From Perognathus longimembris pacificus (taxonomy: Eukaryota > Chordata > Mammalia > Rodentia > Heteromyidae), in NCBI RefSeq assembly GCF_023159225.1, contig NC_063172.1:37018832-37082831 (forward strand): a stretch of DNA of 64,000 nucleotides. The letters run 5' to 3'. Positions 1 through 12,300 of the stretch are shown one piece after another (the first letter of the stretch is position 1; every line of letters begins with the position of its first letter). A program made the translations under genes and the position numbers. Below the pieces are notes generated by a model, which was not told where the DNA came from, ran no database searches, and saw only the letters and a program-made list of their open reading frames with translations.

Positions 1-150
1 CTTGGGCCACAGCTCTGCTTCTGGCTTTTTGGTGGTTAATTTGAGATAAGCATCTCATGGACTTTCCTGTTTGGACTGGCCTTAAGCTGCAGCTCTTATA
101 TCTCAACTTCCTCAGTAGGTACGATTATAGGGCTGAGCATTGCCCCTACT
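1..150 (-). mobile_element. Old B1/ID-dimer SINE fragment cut by the window edge
   Basis: Read on the - strand this has the landmarks of the window's older dimeric SINEs: a 'ggtggttaattt' block, then 'ctcatggactttcctgtt', then a degenerate 7SL-like block ending near 'tgggctcagc'-type sequence. The right monomer lies outside the window. It is strongly diverged; the family call rests on comparison with the better copies at 15490 and 34697. Confidence 0.55.
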
Positions 151-364
151 CTCAACCCTCACTGCCCACCATCTGTTTTCCTGATTTCTTGGCAACACAT
201 TTTAAATAAATTTTAAGTATACTGGAAATTACCCAGTGATTTATTCCTCTTTATATTCATATTGATACAGTTGTTGAGAAACTAGACTTTTGAATTTGGA
301 ATCCTCCATCTCTATTTTGAATCAACCTATGAAAATCCATAAGTAAAATGGATTTTTATTTATT

Positions 365-588
365 TTTTGTGGTTACCCTGGGATTTGTACTCAGGGCCTG
401 AACACTGTTACTGAGTTTTTATTTTTTCTTTTACCACCAAGTCACATATCTGCTTCTGTCATTTTGGTGGTTAAGTGGAAATATGAGTGTCATAGACTTT
501 TCTGTCAAAGATGGCTTAGAATCATAATCCTCAGATCTCAGACTCCTGAATAGGTAGCTCATGGGTGTAAGACCAGGCTTCCTGCCTG
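365..588 (-). mobile_element. Old B1/ID-dimer SINE
   Basis: On the + strand the order is a T-rich tail, an ID-like right monomer ('ctcagggcctgaacactg'), the linker 'ttggtggttaagtgg', then the inverse of a 7SL-like left monomer ('cctcagatctcagactcc'). This is the same arrangement as the copies at 15490 and 56765. Divergence is high and no TSD was identified. Confidence 0.65.
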
Positions 589-1490
589 AAAAGTAGATTT
601 GTAAGACTTAGCTTCATTGTTTTCAACTTTCTAGGTCATGAACATGACCATTAAAGTTTATTCATTATAATGTCTTAAACAGGATGGTAAAGCATTATAT
701 GTGGCCTTAGAGCCCTTTCCCTTTTACTATAGACTTATTTCAATAGCATGCTTTTCTCTTTTGTACAGTGGTCATTGTTTATTTTATTATTCTGCTCTGT
801 AACTGGAATATTTTTCAATGAAAATGAACTTTTTAAAAATGGGACATAGAATATTTTACTCTAAGTGTAATAGAATATTAGATTCAATAATCTATATGGG
901 ATGAACTATTACAACATTTCTCTTCATGACTAAGCGACTTGTAAGTTATTTTCTCATTTGTAAAGATAGATACTAAAATCCATCATGAATTCTTTAGAAA
1001 CTTACCTTCTGCAGAAACACATTATTCATACTTTACCTTTATGAGATAATTTACGAATGAGTTATTTATATATTTATTTGAAGGTGGATGTAGTCTAAAA
1101 CCAGCATAATTGGAGAAGATCAAATCATGATTGATGTCCCACCTAAAATATGATTCAGTCATTCAGAGTGATTTAATTTAGGAAATTCTTTCTCTGCTTA
1201 CTAAGCTGATCAGTATTCATTACTATGTAATCACTAATGTAATAGGTTGAGATGAAAATAACCTCTGCCAGCAGGTGTTCTGAAAAATAAAAAATCTTAT
1301 CTCTGTAACATAAAAAGTAAGATGTCATATTTCAGTGTCACTTTTCAGAAAGTTTCTTCTAATTTTCCAAAAACCACTTAGACACCACCAGTGCATCATG
1401 CCACATCACTGTTGTAGTTAGAAGATAATTTGTTTTTGGAGATTCTGACTGATTAGAGATTCAGATGACTTATTTCCATTTCCAGGTGTT
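589..1490. other. Unrecognised AT-rich sequence
   Basis: About 900 bp with no open frame of note and no repeat I can name. It is the left flank of the L1-A insertion. Confidence 0.6.
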
Positions 1491-1505
1491 AAGAAAGAGG
1501 TTCAA

Positions 1506-3375
1506 AGGCAGGGATGTCCACTCTCTCCCCTGCTCTTCAACATAGTACTAGAATTCCTAGCCAGAGCAATCAAGCAAGAAGAAAATATAAAGGGGATCCA
1601 AGTAGGTAAAGATGAAGTTAAACTTTCTCTCTTCGCAGATGACATGATCCTATACCTAAAGAATCTCATAGACTTTACCCCCAAGCTACCAGAGCTGATC
1701 CAAAACTTTGGCAAAGTTGCAGGATATAAAATAAACCTTCAAAAATCAACGGCCTTTCTCTATGCTAACGACCCGAAGACCGAGGCTTATATCAGGAAAT
1801 CAACTCCCTTTGCAATAGCCCCCCAAAACATAAAATACCTAGGAATAACCTTAGCCAAAGAAGTGAAAGACCTTTTTGAAGAGAACTTTAAAACCTTGAA
1901 AAACGAAATTAAGTCAGAACTAAGGAAATGGAAAAACCTCCCATGCTCCTGGATTGGGAGGATTAATATAATCAAGATGACAATATTCCAAAGGCTATCT
2001 ACAAATTCAATGCAATACCCATTAATATCCCAACACCATTTATTGATGAAATAGAGGAAGCAATCAAGAAATTCATATGGAACAATAAAAGACCTAGAAT
2101 AGCAAAAACAATCCTAAGCAGAAAGAACAGTGCTGGAGGAATTACAATACCCAACTTCAAGTTGTATTATAAAGCTATAGTAATAAAAACAGCTTGGTAT
2201 TGGCACCGGAACAGGCCTGAAGACCAATGGAACAGAATTGAAGACCCGGGAATGAACCCACAGAACTATGCCTACTTAATCTTTGATAAAGGGGCTAAAA
2301 CAATAGTTTGGAAGAAAGATAGCCTCTTTAACAAATTGTGCTGGCAAAACTGGCTCAACACATGCAACAAACTAAAACTAGATCCTTATATATCACGCTG
2401 CACCAAAATCAATTCCAAATGGATTAAAGACCTCAAAATCAAAACAGACACCTGAAAACACTAAAGGAAGGAGTAGGAGAAACACTTTGGCTCCTTGGCG
2501 CAGGACAGAACTTCCTTAACAAAGACCCTGAAAGGCTACAAATCAAAGAAAGGTTGGACTTATGGGACTGCATCAAACTGCAGAGCTTCTGCACGGCAAA
2601 GGACATAGCTCGTAAGATAAACAGAAAGCTCACAGACTGGGAGAAGATATTTACCGGCCATTCAATGGACAAAGGCCTCATATCTAAAATATATGCAGAA
2701 CTAAAAAAATTACCTTCCTCCAAAACAAAACCGCAAAGAACCAATAGCCCCCTCATCAAGTGGGCTAAAGACTTACAAAGAGACTTCTCTGATGAGGAAA
2801 TGAGAATGGCCAAGAGACATATGAAAAAGTGCTCTACATTACTGGTCATAAAAGAAATGCAAATCAAAACAACATTGAGATTCCATCTCACCCCAGTAAG
2901 AATGTCATATATCAAGAAAACTAACAATAACAATTGTTGGAGGGGATGTGGCCAAAAGGGAACCGTACTTCTTTGTTGGTGGGAATGTAAACTGGTTCAG
3001 CCACTCTGGCAAGCAGTATGGAGATTCCTCAGAAGGCTAAATGTAGAACTCCCCTATGACCCAGCAACCCCACTTCTGGGTATCTATCCAAAAAACCACA
3101 AACAAAATCACAGTAAAGCCACCAGCACAACAATGTTCATTGCAGCGCAATTTGTCATAGCGAGAATCTGGAACGAACCCAGATGCCCCTCCGTAGACGA
3201 ATGAATCAGGAAAATGTGGTACATATACACAATGGAATTTTATGCCTCTATCAGAAAGAATCACATCGCCCCATTTGTAAGGAAATGGAAGGACTTGGAA
3301 AAAATTATACTAAGTGAAGTGAGCCAGACCCAAAGAAACATGGACTCTATGGTCTCCCTTATTGGGAATAATTAG
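1506..3375 (+). pseudogene. L1-A ORF2 remnant (reverse transcriptase to C-terminus), broken
   Basis: This encodes the part of L1 ORF2p from the reverse transcriptase palm to the C-terminus. The RT active-site motif FADD is intact at 1632-1643, followed by 'MILYLKN'. Frame changes near 2000-2160 and 2455-2550 break the reading frame. An in-frame TGA at 3202-3204 replaces the Trp of the 'DEWIRKMWYIYT' region. After it the same frame stays open to the natural stop TAG at 3373-3375. The cysteine/tryptophan-rich segment '[18 protein letters not shown]' near 2935-2990 is the L1 C-terminal zinc-knuckle-like region. Everything upstream of the RT palm is missing. It cannot make a functional protein. 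Confidence 0.92.
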
Positions 3376-3751
3376 CACAGGTTTAGGCAAGTCACAGCAG
3401 AGGATCACAAGAGCCCAATAGCTATACCCTTATGATGACATAAGATGATGCTATGTGAAATGAACTCCATGTTATGGAAATGATTGTTATATCACAGTTG
3501 TAACTACTTTCAACATCCCATGTGTATCTGTAGCTTCTACTATTGATGATGTTCTTGTATCACCTTCCTGTGATTGTATCTACACTATCTCTGTAATCTT
3601 ATCTGAGTATATTGGAAACTGTGTATAATGGTATTAGAACTAGGAAATTGAAAGGGAATACCAAAATTGAGAGACACAGGGTAAAAAAAGAGAAACAACT
3701 ACAAAAGCAATACTTGCAAAACTGTTTGGTGTAAGTGAACTGAACACCTCA

Positions 3752-3785
3752 GGGGGGAAAGGGTAAGGGGGAGGGGGGAGGAGGG
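3752..3785 (+). repeat. G-rich purine tract in L1 3'UTR, G-quadruplex-prone
   Basis: Runs of G6, G3, G5, G6 and G3 are separated by short A/T spacers. L1 3'UTRs in mammals commonly carry such a tract. It repeats in the L1 fragment at 47981 and in weaker form at 37690, 56115 and 63200, which marks family P. Confidence 0.75.
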
Positions 3786-3904
3786 TATGAGGGACAAGGT
3801 AACAAACAGTACAAGAAATGTATCCAATGCCTAATGTATGAAACTGTAACCTCTCTGTACATCAGTTTTATAATAAAAACTTAAAAAAAAAGAAAGAGGT
3901 TCAA

Positions 3905-5319
3905 TTATTTAACAACTTAGACTATAGAGTATTGAAATTTTTTGTTTTTTTCTGAGGAATTCTATGAACCCTAGATTTCTAAGAGAAGTATATCAGAGAA
4001 TGCTAATGAATTTGCACAATGGAAAAATGTATGGTGCTGTTGTTTCTTTAGTTAGACCATTATTTTTTTCCTTTAATTAGTCAAGAATTTTATTAGCTAC
4101 ATCTCAGTAAATTTCAGACACTGATATGGTCATTGGAATCTAATGAGACATGAATATATATGAAAACTTTAATACAACCGAGACTTGCTAATATCAACAT
4201 AGTTTCTTCATTAAGGCTTCTATTATTATTTCTACCTGAAGGTTTGGAAACAAATATTCCAATTGTAAAGTGCTTGAGTATAATCTAACTTTATATAAAA
4301 CGGCTTAGAACAAGGAAATAAACATTATTTTATTCTGTGTATGTTCTTCTTTGAAGAACATAATTTCATAATTTCTCAAAATTCATAATTTCTCAAAAGA
4401 CTCACACACATGGCATTCCAAATTTTTTGCTGTTGTCACAAAAGGTAGAGTAGTGCTTCCTACAGCCAAATATTGTTCTGGTTTGCTATGAAGGGAGGCA
4501 TTTGGTATTGTTGGAATATAGTAAATAACAGAATTCTTAGAAATAAATACATTTTCATTTTGATTACGAATACGGCTTAAAGATCCTTGGATTTTAGGTC
4601 AACATACACCAAGTTAAACAACATTGGAGTATGTTGCTCCTGTCTACTCACTAAGTAACCACTAAACCTTCCATTTTGTTTAGTTCCCCAAACAAACCCA
4701 AGTCACTGTGGCCAGTACAAGCATTATAAGTACTACTTTGCCTTACAACCCAAAATACCCTATAGTTGTTGAGGTAGGTATGAATGACAGAGTTACATAT
4801 TAGAAACTTGGAAAATCTTAGGAAAACTATGAAAAGAACACTAGGGTTCTGGAACAACAAAAACTATATAACTATGAACTGAATAATATCTAACATCAGG
4901 TTATAAATTCAAGCCTAAACAGCAGCATAGTATCATCAATGACACAGAAATGCATCATATTCCAAGATACAGTTGACAGTGACCCAAATGATGCCATTTT
5001 TTTTGGATGGCATTGTAGCTTTTTCCTTCAAGTTCAATACATAAATAACCCTGAAGGATAAAAGGGTAAAGAAAAGTCTTATTAGGAAACAGAAATTCAA
5101 GGATATCCCTGGAGCTTCTGTCACTGGTAGGAGTTGAAAATTTGACCAAGTATATTTAAGGACTTATATGAAATAAATTTAATCTTAAGTAGAGGTATGT
5201 GAAAATGAACTACTCAAAATGACCATAGAGTGTTATTTTGTATCTCTCAATTGCACAAATTCATCCAAATAGAGTATTGCTGATTATCAGGTAAGAAAAA
5301 ACAAGTTTATAGACATCAG
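3905..5319. other. Unrecognised unique-looking sequence between two L1s
   Basis: About 1.4 kb of AT-rich DNA with no convincing exon, RNA gene or classifiable repeat. Short open frames here show no coding character. Confidence 0.55.
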
Positions 5320-5797
5320 CTAGCTTTTCTTTTTTTTTAAATTTAATTTATTTATTAATTGAACACAAATTTTTTTGACAAGGTGTTGTGCAAAAAGGGT
5401 ACAGTTACATAGTAGGGCAGTGTGTACATTTCTTGTGATATCTGACGCCCTGTTTTTCTTTCCCTTCTAGGTCAGGTAGACATATATAAAATATACAATG
5501 TATCAAGAACATATATAGTAGCCACATGGCCAAGTCCAAGAAAATTCGCCTAGGGATTTAAATGTAATGTTGCTATTAGACAATATGTCGACAGTAGTCT
5601 TATATGAACGTACATACATAGCTTTTGAGCTATTGTATCCCTCTGAGAGTTCAATTTTTGACCTTTATATGTAGAGTAGTTGTTTGGTTTTAGTTACATA
5701 CTGTTGGGTCGCTGCCCCAATCCAGTGGGAAATACCATTTGGCAAGCAGTTTTTGGATTCACAGACCTGCTGTCTATTGTCTCTCCATCTCCCTTTC

Positions 5798-8700
5798 CTA
5801 ACAGTCATATATCAGGAAGATCATGCCCCTTTGTTTTATGTGGTCTAGGATTGTCTCGCTCAACATTATTTGTTCGAGTTCTGACCATTTCCCTGCGAAT
5901 AACAATATTTCACCATTCCTAATGGCTATGTAGTATTCCATTGTGTATAGGTACCATATTTTTTGGATCCATTCATCTGTGGAGGGGCATATGGGTTGTT
6001 TCCATATTTTGGCTATTGTGAACTGTGCCGCAATAAACATGGAAGTACAAATGGCTTTTTGATATCTTGGTACTTGCTGTTTAGGATAGATGCGTAGGAG
6101 TGGTATGGCTGAGTCATAGGTTAGGTCTATATTGAGGTTTATGAGAAACCTCCATACTGTTCTCCAAAGTGGTTGTACTAATTTTCACTCCCACCAACAA
6201 TGGAGAAGGGTTCCTCTTTCCCCGCACCCCCTCCAGCATTTGTTGTTGCCTGAGTTCAGAATATAGGCCATTCTAACTGGGGTGAGGTGGTATCTCAGGG
6301 TTGTTTTTCTTTGCATTTCCTTTACTACCAGGGATGTTGAACATTTCCTCATATGTTTCTTTGCCATTTTTATATGTTTTCTCCTGAAGTCTCTCTTTAG
6401 CTCCTTTGCCCATTGGGCTTGGAGGGGCTTAGTTTTTTGAGCTCTCTGTAGATTACAGATATTAGGCCTTTGTTGCTGTGCTGGTAAAGATCCTTTCCCA
6501 TATGGTTGGCTGTCTTCTGTTTTGGTGGCTATGTCCTTAGCTGTGCAGAAACATTTTAATTTGTAGTAGTCCCATTTGTCGAGTCTCTCCCCTATTTGTT
6601 GTGCCCCTGGGACTCTATTCAGGAAGTTCCTTCCTGTGCCTATAAGTTCTAGCATCTTTGCTACTCTGTTCTTCAGTGGTTTCAAGGATTCATGTCTGAT
6701 ATTGAGGTCCTTGATCCATTTTGAGTTGATCTTGGTGCATGGTGATAGGCTTGGGTCTACTTTGAGTTTTCTGCATATGGCTGCCCAGTTCTCCCAGCAC
6801 CAGTAGTTGAAGATGCTCTGTTTATTGCATTGTATGTCTTTAGCTCCTTTGTCGAATATCAGCTGACTGTAAGAGCGTGGTTTTGTTTCTGGATCTTCAA
6901 TTCTAATCCACTGGTCTTCTGATCTATTTTTATACCAATACCAGGCTGTCTTTGGTATGATGGCCCTGTAGTAGAGCTTGAAGTCTGGTATTGTGATACC
7001 TCCTGCACTGCTTTTTTTTGCCTAGAATTGCTTTGGATATTCTAGGTCTTTTACTGTTCCATATGAATTTATGGGTTGCTTTCTCTATTTCAGTGAAGAA
7101 TGTGACTGGGATTTTGATAGGGATTGCATTGAATTTGTATAACAATTTGGGCAATATGGCCATTTTCACTATATTGATTCTGCCTACCCATGAGCATGGG
7201 AGGTCTTTCCATCTCCTTGTGTCTTCTTTGATTTCCCTTATTAGATTTTTATAGTTCTCATTAAATAGGTCTGTCACGTCCTTGGTTAAGTTGATTCCTA
7301 GGTACTTTATTCTTTTTTGGGCTACTGTAAATGGAATTGTTTCCATAATTTCCTTTTCTGTTTGTATATTGCTGGTGTACAGAAAAGCTGCTGAATTTTG
7401 TGGATTGATTTTGTATCCTGCTACTTTGACAAAATGGTTTATTAGGTGTAGGAGTTTGGGGACTGAGTTTTTTGAGTTCTCCAGATATAAGATCATGTTG
7501 TCTGCGAATAGGGATAACTTGATTTCTTCTTTGCCGTTGTGGATCCCTTTGATGACCTCCTCTTTCCTTATTGCTATGGCTAGGGATTACAGCACTATGT
7601 TGAAAAGAAGTGGGGAGAGTGGGCATCCTTGTTTTGGTCCTGAGTTTAGGGGGAATGATTTAAGTTTCTCTCCATTTAATATGATGTTAGCAGTTGGTCT
7701 GTTGTATATGGCTTTTATTGTTTTGAGGAATGTTCTATCTATTCCTGTTCTCTCCAAAGCTTTTAATAAGTATGGATGTTGTATTTTGTCAAAGCCTTTT
7801 TGGGCATCGACTGAGATAACAATGTGATTTGTGATTTTAGTTCTGTTTATGTGGTGAATTACGTTGATTGATTAATGGATGTTGAACCATCCTTGTGACT
7901 GTGGGATGAAGCCTACTTGGTCATGATGTATAATTTTCTTGATCAGTTTCTGGATCCTGTTAGCTAATGTTTTATTGAGGAGCTTTGCCTCTGTGTTCGT
8001 TAGTGATATTGGTCTGTAGTTCTCTTTTATGGGGGGGGTCTTTGCCTAGTTTGGGAATGAGTATGATATTAGCTTCATAGAATGAGTTTGGGATTTCTCC
8101 CTCTGTTTCTATTTCACAGAAGAGTTTGAGGACTATTGGTATTAGGTCCTCACTAAAGGTTTTGTAGAATGTGTTGGTGAATCCATCTGGGCCTGGGCTT
8201 TTCTTTGTTGGGAGGTTCTTGATTACCTCCTGTATGTCACTGTAAGTTATTGGTTAATTTAGTTGATTTATTTCTTCTTGGTTCAGTTTGGGCAGTTTAT
8301 ATTTCTCTAAGAATTGATCCATTTCTGTAAAATTATTGTTTTTTACTGAGTAGAGGTTCTGGAAATAGCTCCTTATGATTGTTTGAATATCATGTGTACT
8401 TGTTGTAATTTTTCCGGTGGAGTCCCTGATTGTACATATATGAGTCTCTTCTCTTCTTTTTTTTGTAAGTCTTGCAAGGGGTTTGTCAATTTTATTTATT
8501 TTCTCAAAGAACCAGCTTTTAGTCTTATTTATTTGTTGAATGGTCTTTCCATTTTCAATCAGATTTATCTCTTCTTTAATCTTTCTAATCTCTCTCCTCC
8601 TAGTCATTTTAGATTCGGTCATTTCTTGTTTCTCCAGTTGTTTTAGTTGCATCGTGAGGTTATTCACCTGCTCTGCTTCCATTCTTTTAATGTGAGTGCT

Positions 8701-9589
8701 GAGGACAATGGTCTTGCCCCTCAGTACTGCCTTAGCTGTGTCCTATAGGTTTGTTGTGATGTATTTTCATTGTCATTGTGGCTTATGAATTCGTTGATTT
8801 CATCTTTAATTTGGTCTGTGGCCCAAATGTTGGATAACAGTGTGGGGTTTAGCCTCCAAGAATGTGTATAGCCTCTGTGGTAACCGTTGTTATTGAGGGT
8901 TACCTTTAATCCACTGTGATCAGATATAATACATGGGATGATGTCAATAATTTTGCATTTGCTGAAGTTCTTTTTGTGGGCTATGACATGGTCTATTTTG
9001 GAGTATGATCCATGTGTTGCTGAGAAGACGGTGTATTGGGTCTCTGTAGGGTGGAAGATTCTGTATAGTTCTGTCAGATCCATTTGGGATATGGTGTTAC
9101 TTAGGTCCTCAGCTCCCTTACTGATCCTCTGGGTGTTGGATCTGTCTCTTGGAGAGAGTGGGGTATTAAAGTCTCCCACTATGATTGTGTTTGTGTCTAT
9201 CTTGTTCTGTAGTTCTGTGAGAATTTGCTTGACATATGTAGGGCCTCTTTTGTTCAGTGAGTATACATTTATCACCGTGATGTCTTGATTCTGGATTTTT
9301 CATCGTATTAAAATGTAGTGTCCTTTTTTGTCTTTTTGAGTTGATTTTAATGAAAAGTCCAGCTTGTCTGAGATCAGGATGGCTACACCTGCCGTTTTGG
9401 TAGGTGCGTGTGCTTGGAAGATCTTGCTCCAATCTTTTATTTGGAGCCTGTTTTTGTCCCTTGCTGTAGACAACAGATGCTAACTTTTTGTTTGCGGATC
9501 CATTCTGCCAGTCTGCTCCTCTTTATCGGAGAGTTTATACCATTTATATTCAAAGAGATCAAGGATAAGAGTGTTTTTTCTCCTTCCAT
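5798..9589 (-). pseudogene. L1-B ORF2 (endonuclease plus reverse transcriptase), broken
   Basis: ORF2 encodes the L1 endonuclease and reverse transcriptase used in target-primed reverse transcription. The start is ATG at 9589-9587, followed by MEGEKTLLS and then the LNINGIN signature at the head of L1 endonucleases. The endonuclease catalytic SDH motif is intact (His codon 8916-8918), as are 'GDFNTPLSPRD' and 'YSKIDHV'. The RT active site reads FADN rather than FADD (Asn codon 7497-7499), which should abolish polymerisation. The C-terminus ends LIYDC then a stop at 5798. Total span is about 1,264 codons, near the usual ORF2 length of roughly 1,275. Several frameshifts split it into at least six open pieces. 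Confidence 0.92.
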
Positions 9590-9599
9590 TTTCTTGTTG

Positions 9600-10758
9600 G
9601 GCTGTTTTTCCTCTTTTTTTTTTCTTGTCTTTAGTGAGCTGCTCTTTCTGTTGGGCTCTGGCTATTGTAGTTTCTTTCTGTTTCTGTCTGTGTGTCCTGT
9701 ACGATCTCTGTTGGGTGTGATTCCCCTCTTAGAATTCGCTGTAGGACTGGTTTTTTTATTCACATACTCCTTTAGATCCTCTTTGCTATGGAAAGATCTG
9801 GTTTTCCCTTCGAATGTGAACTCTAATTTCGCTGGATATTTGATCCTAGGTTGCATATTGTTGGCCTGTAGAACTTGGATGGTGTTCTTCCACTCACTTC
9901 ACACTTGGAGGTTTGTGTGGAGAGGTCTGCTGTTATTCGGATCCTCTTCCCATTGTAGAAAATTTCTTTCTTCGCTTTGGCTGCATTAAGAATTTGCTCT
10001 TTATTCTTGAGATCTGAAGTCTTGAATATTATGTGCCTGGGTGAGGATTTTCTAGGGTCTGGTCTGCCAGGCGTCCTATAGGCTTCGGTTAGCTAGATGG
10101 GGTCTCTTGTGAGATTGGAGAAGTTTTCTGCAATAACTTTATTGAAAATATGATGAAGCCCTCTGCTCTGGTATTCGGCTCCTTCTTCTATTTCAGTTAT
10201 GTGCAGAGTATATCTCTTGTCTTTGTCCATTAGTTCCTGGATTAGTCTTCCCTGAAGCTTCACCATTTCTTGGAGTGTGGTAATTTTCTGGTTCTTGTCG
10301 GCTGCTTCATCATCCAAGAGAGATATTCTGGATTCCATATGGTCCATTCTTTGTGCTGTGGATTCAATTGCGGAGTTTATGGATGTCAGAGAGCTATTTA
10401 TGGTTGTCAGATCAGCTCTGATCGTGGAAATTTCTTCCTTTAAAGAGTTGTATTTTTAATCTATTTTTTCATGCATTTCACTTCTCAGGATGTTAAGGTC
10501 TTCTTTAACGGAGGTTTGCATTGTATCCATTTTTGCTTCCATTTCTTTCTTGGCTTCCTGGATGTCCTTCAAGACTTCCACTCTAAACTCCTGGAATTGT
10601 TTTCTGATTTCATTTCTGGCGCTTTCCATCATTTCTGTTAACATGGCCTCAGTTGTATTTTTATTCTCCATCTCCTCTTCAGTCGTGCTGCTTTTTGGAG
10701 CTGGCGAGTTGGCTTTCCCTTTGATGAACTGTGTTATGTTTCTTTGTGATTTGCGCAT
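9600..10758 (-). pseudogene. L1-B ORF1 (RNA-binding chaperone), broken
   Basis: ORF1 encodes the trimeric RNA-binding protein of the L1 RNP. The start ATG is at 10758-10756 (MRKSQRNITQF). A long charged coiled coil follows, with 'EIRKQFQEFRVEVLKDIQ', then a second helix around 10347 and an RRM-like part near 10200 where L1-C retains 'LRIFGIEE'. The C-terminal domain includes 'RIKYPAKLEFTFEGKTRSF'. A stop after about 100 codons and a frameshift near 9665 break the frame. ORF2 begins immediately downstream, as in other L1s. The exact 3' limit is uncertain because the stop seen in L1-C (TAA) reads CAA here. Confidence 0.85.
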
Positions 10759-12030
10759 CTGGAGATCTGTGGGTGGCTTCCCTGGTTTGGTTTTGTGCTG
10801 GTTCCCGCTGGTCCGTCAGTGGGAGCCTTGTGTCCTGGTGTCCTGGCTCTGGGTTTGGGTTTGGCTGTTGAACCTTGCTTTCCAATGGGTGAGCGTGTCC
10901 TTCTCAGTTGTTGCGGAGGTGGTCACTCTCCCTGCACTTGGGGACCTGTAGGTTCTGTGTCTTTCTCTGCGGGACAGTGTCCTGCTGCTGTGTTTTGCTG
11001 ACCCTAGCGTGCCCCTGTTGGGGGTTTGCTGGTCGCTGATTCAGCATGGCGTGGAGGCTTATCTCTTCTTTGGTTCTTTTTTCCACTCTGTTTCTTGGTC
11101 AGAGGAGCTCACTTCTCAGGCATTTCGCCTTCCTGTGTGGACCGCTCTGGGGCAGGTGCTGTTGAAGTGTGGCCCACCCACTTGTGCGAAATGCGCCAAA
11201 CTGAGTGGGCACGGGCCGATGGAGAGCTCTGTCCTCCTGTGTAGGCGCGCCTACCAGAGCGGGCACTGTTGCTGGGGGCCACGCCCACCTGTGCGCTGTG
11301 CACCCACTACAACAGGCACTGCTGCTGTGGCCCTGCTAAACTCCTGTGACTTCCCAGAGCCTGAATGGAGCTTCCCTCTTGATTTGGGGGTTCTTTGTTC
11401 CCTCGGGGTGGGGAGCGGGAGGGAGGGAGATCTAGCTTCTTTGTAGGGTTTGGGTCTCTGATAGCTGGTCTCCTGTTGGGGGAGGGGCTAATGGGGGACT
11501 CACTGGTCCTGGATTGTGAGTGTGTCCTGCGCCGCCATTGGTCCTTTGGGGGTGGAGTGCTGTGGTATGGCAAAAGGTTGTGGTGGCGTCCCTGGCTCTC
11601 CCCTTCTTCACCGCAGGGTTCCCCAGCCGCTTACGTCCATTCCCGTTGTGGACCCGAACTTCCCGTTGCTGCTGTCACCTTTTGTCTTGGTCTGCACTCT
11701 CCCTGGTGTCCATGGAGTCCTGCTGTCTGGACTCTGCGCTCCTGGCATCGGTCTGCTGATCGCCGGGTCCCCTTTCCCAGCCTGGCCCTATTCAGGCCAG
11801 GGTCGGCTGGTGGGGGGAGGGTGCCCCGTAGATTCTCCGGCTCCGTGTAGGTTTTTGGCTCTTCTTTTTTGCTCCTTTTTGTTTTCCTGCATTTCTCCAC
11901 TGCTTCTGGCTGCTGGTTTTGCTGGGTTCTTGATGGGGTGTTGGGTGCTGGAGTGGAGTTCCCAACTCACTATTCAGTTGGAGCGAGTCGGGGTGCCTCC
12001 CTACTGTGGTGGCACCATCTTTCCTCTTCT
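10759..12030 (-). promoter_or_regulatory. L1-B 5'UTR (internal promoter region)
   Basis: About 1.27 kb, much more GC- and CpG-rich than the surroundings. By analogy with other mammalian L1s it would hold the internal Pol II promoter. It starts (12030 leftwards) with a sequence like that of L1-C: purine-rich, then 'aagatggtgcc'. It contains imperfect 50-60-bp units around 11150-11330, matching the better-preserved units in L1-C at 43216-43378. The long frames seen here are by-products of high GC, not genes. Confidence 0.75.
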
Positions 12031-12173
12031 CTAGCTTTTCTTTATTCTACTGCTTACTAAATAATGGAGTATAGAGACTGAGCATTGTGTTAAGATGTAG
12101 GTACCTTGGTGTGGGAGTTTTATTATCAAATCTGATCTTTCTGCAACCACTTACTAATACTCAATAATAATTT

Positions 12174-12300
12174 TGAAGCTGGGCACTAGTGGCTCACAGC
12201 TGTAATTTTAACTACTTGGGAGCCTGAGATCTGAAAATCAAGGTTTGAAGCTAGGTTGAGCAGGAAGTCCTTGAGACACTTATCTCCAAATTACCATGAA
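12174..12300 (+). mobile_element. B1-like (7SL-derived) SINE monomer
   Basis: It contains 'gtggctcacagctgtaat', the 7SL-type promoter box, then 'gggagcctgagatctgaa', 'gtttgaagctaggttgagca' and 'ccttgagacacttatctcc', the standard B1 landmarks. The ID half of the dimer is absent or unrecognisable. Confidence 0.75.

Larger units (their letters stand above)
1506..3889 (+). mobile_element. L1-A: 5'-truncated LINE-1 (family P) with perfect TSD
   Basis: A 2.38-kb 3' portion of an L1: the second half of ORF2, a 3'UTR with a G-rich purine tract, and a short A-rich tail. It is bounded by an exact 15-bp direct repeat AAGAAAGAGGTTCAA at 1491-1505 and 3890-3904. The left junction TGTT/AAGAAA suits the L1 endonuclease preference (TTTT/AA on the opposite strand). 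The perfect TSD suggests a fairly recent insertion. Confidence 0.93.
5333..12030 (-). mobile_element. L1-B: full-length LINE-1 (family Q), inactive, with TSD
   Basis: A 6.7-kb element on the - strand with all parts in order: a GC-rich 5'UTR (12030 to 10759), ORF1 (from 10758), ORF2 (9589 to 5798), and a 3'UTR ending in a T run (A tail on the element strand) at 5333. A 13-bp direct repeat CTAGCTTTTCTTT flanks it at 5320-5332 and 12031-12043. The target reads TCTTT/AT on the nicked strand, close to the L1 endonuclease consensus. ORF1 and ORF2 carry many frameshifts and stops, and the RT active site is mutated, so the copy is dead. Its 5'UTR start, 3'UTR and ORFs match L1-C, not L1-A. Confidence 0.94.

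Noticed and set aside
10759..12030. CpG-rich block as a host gene promoter
   Set aside because: It is the 5'UTR of L1-B, with the matching region in L1-C.
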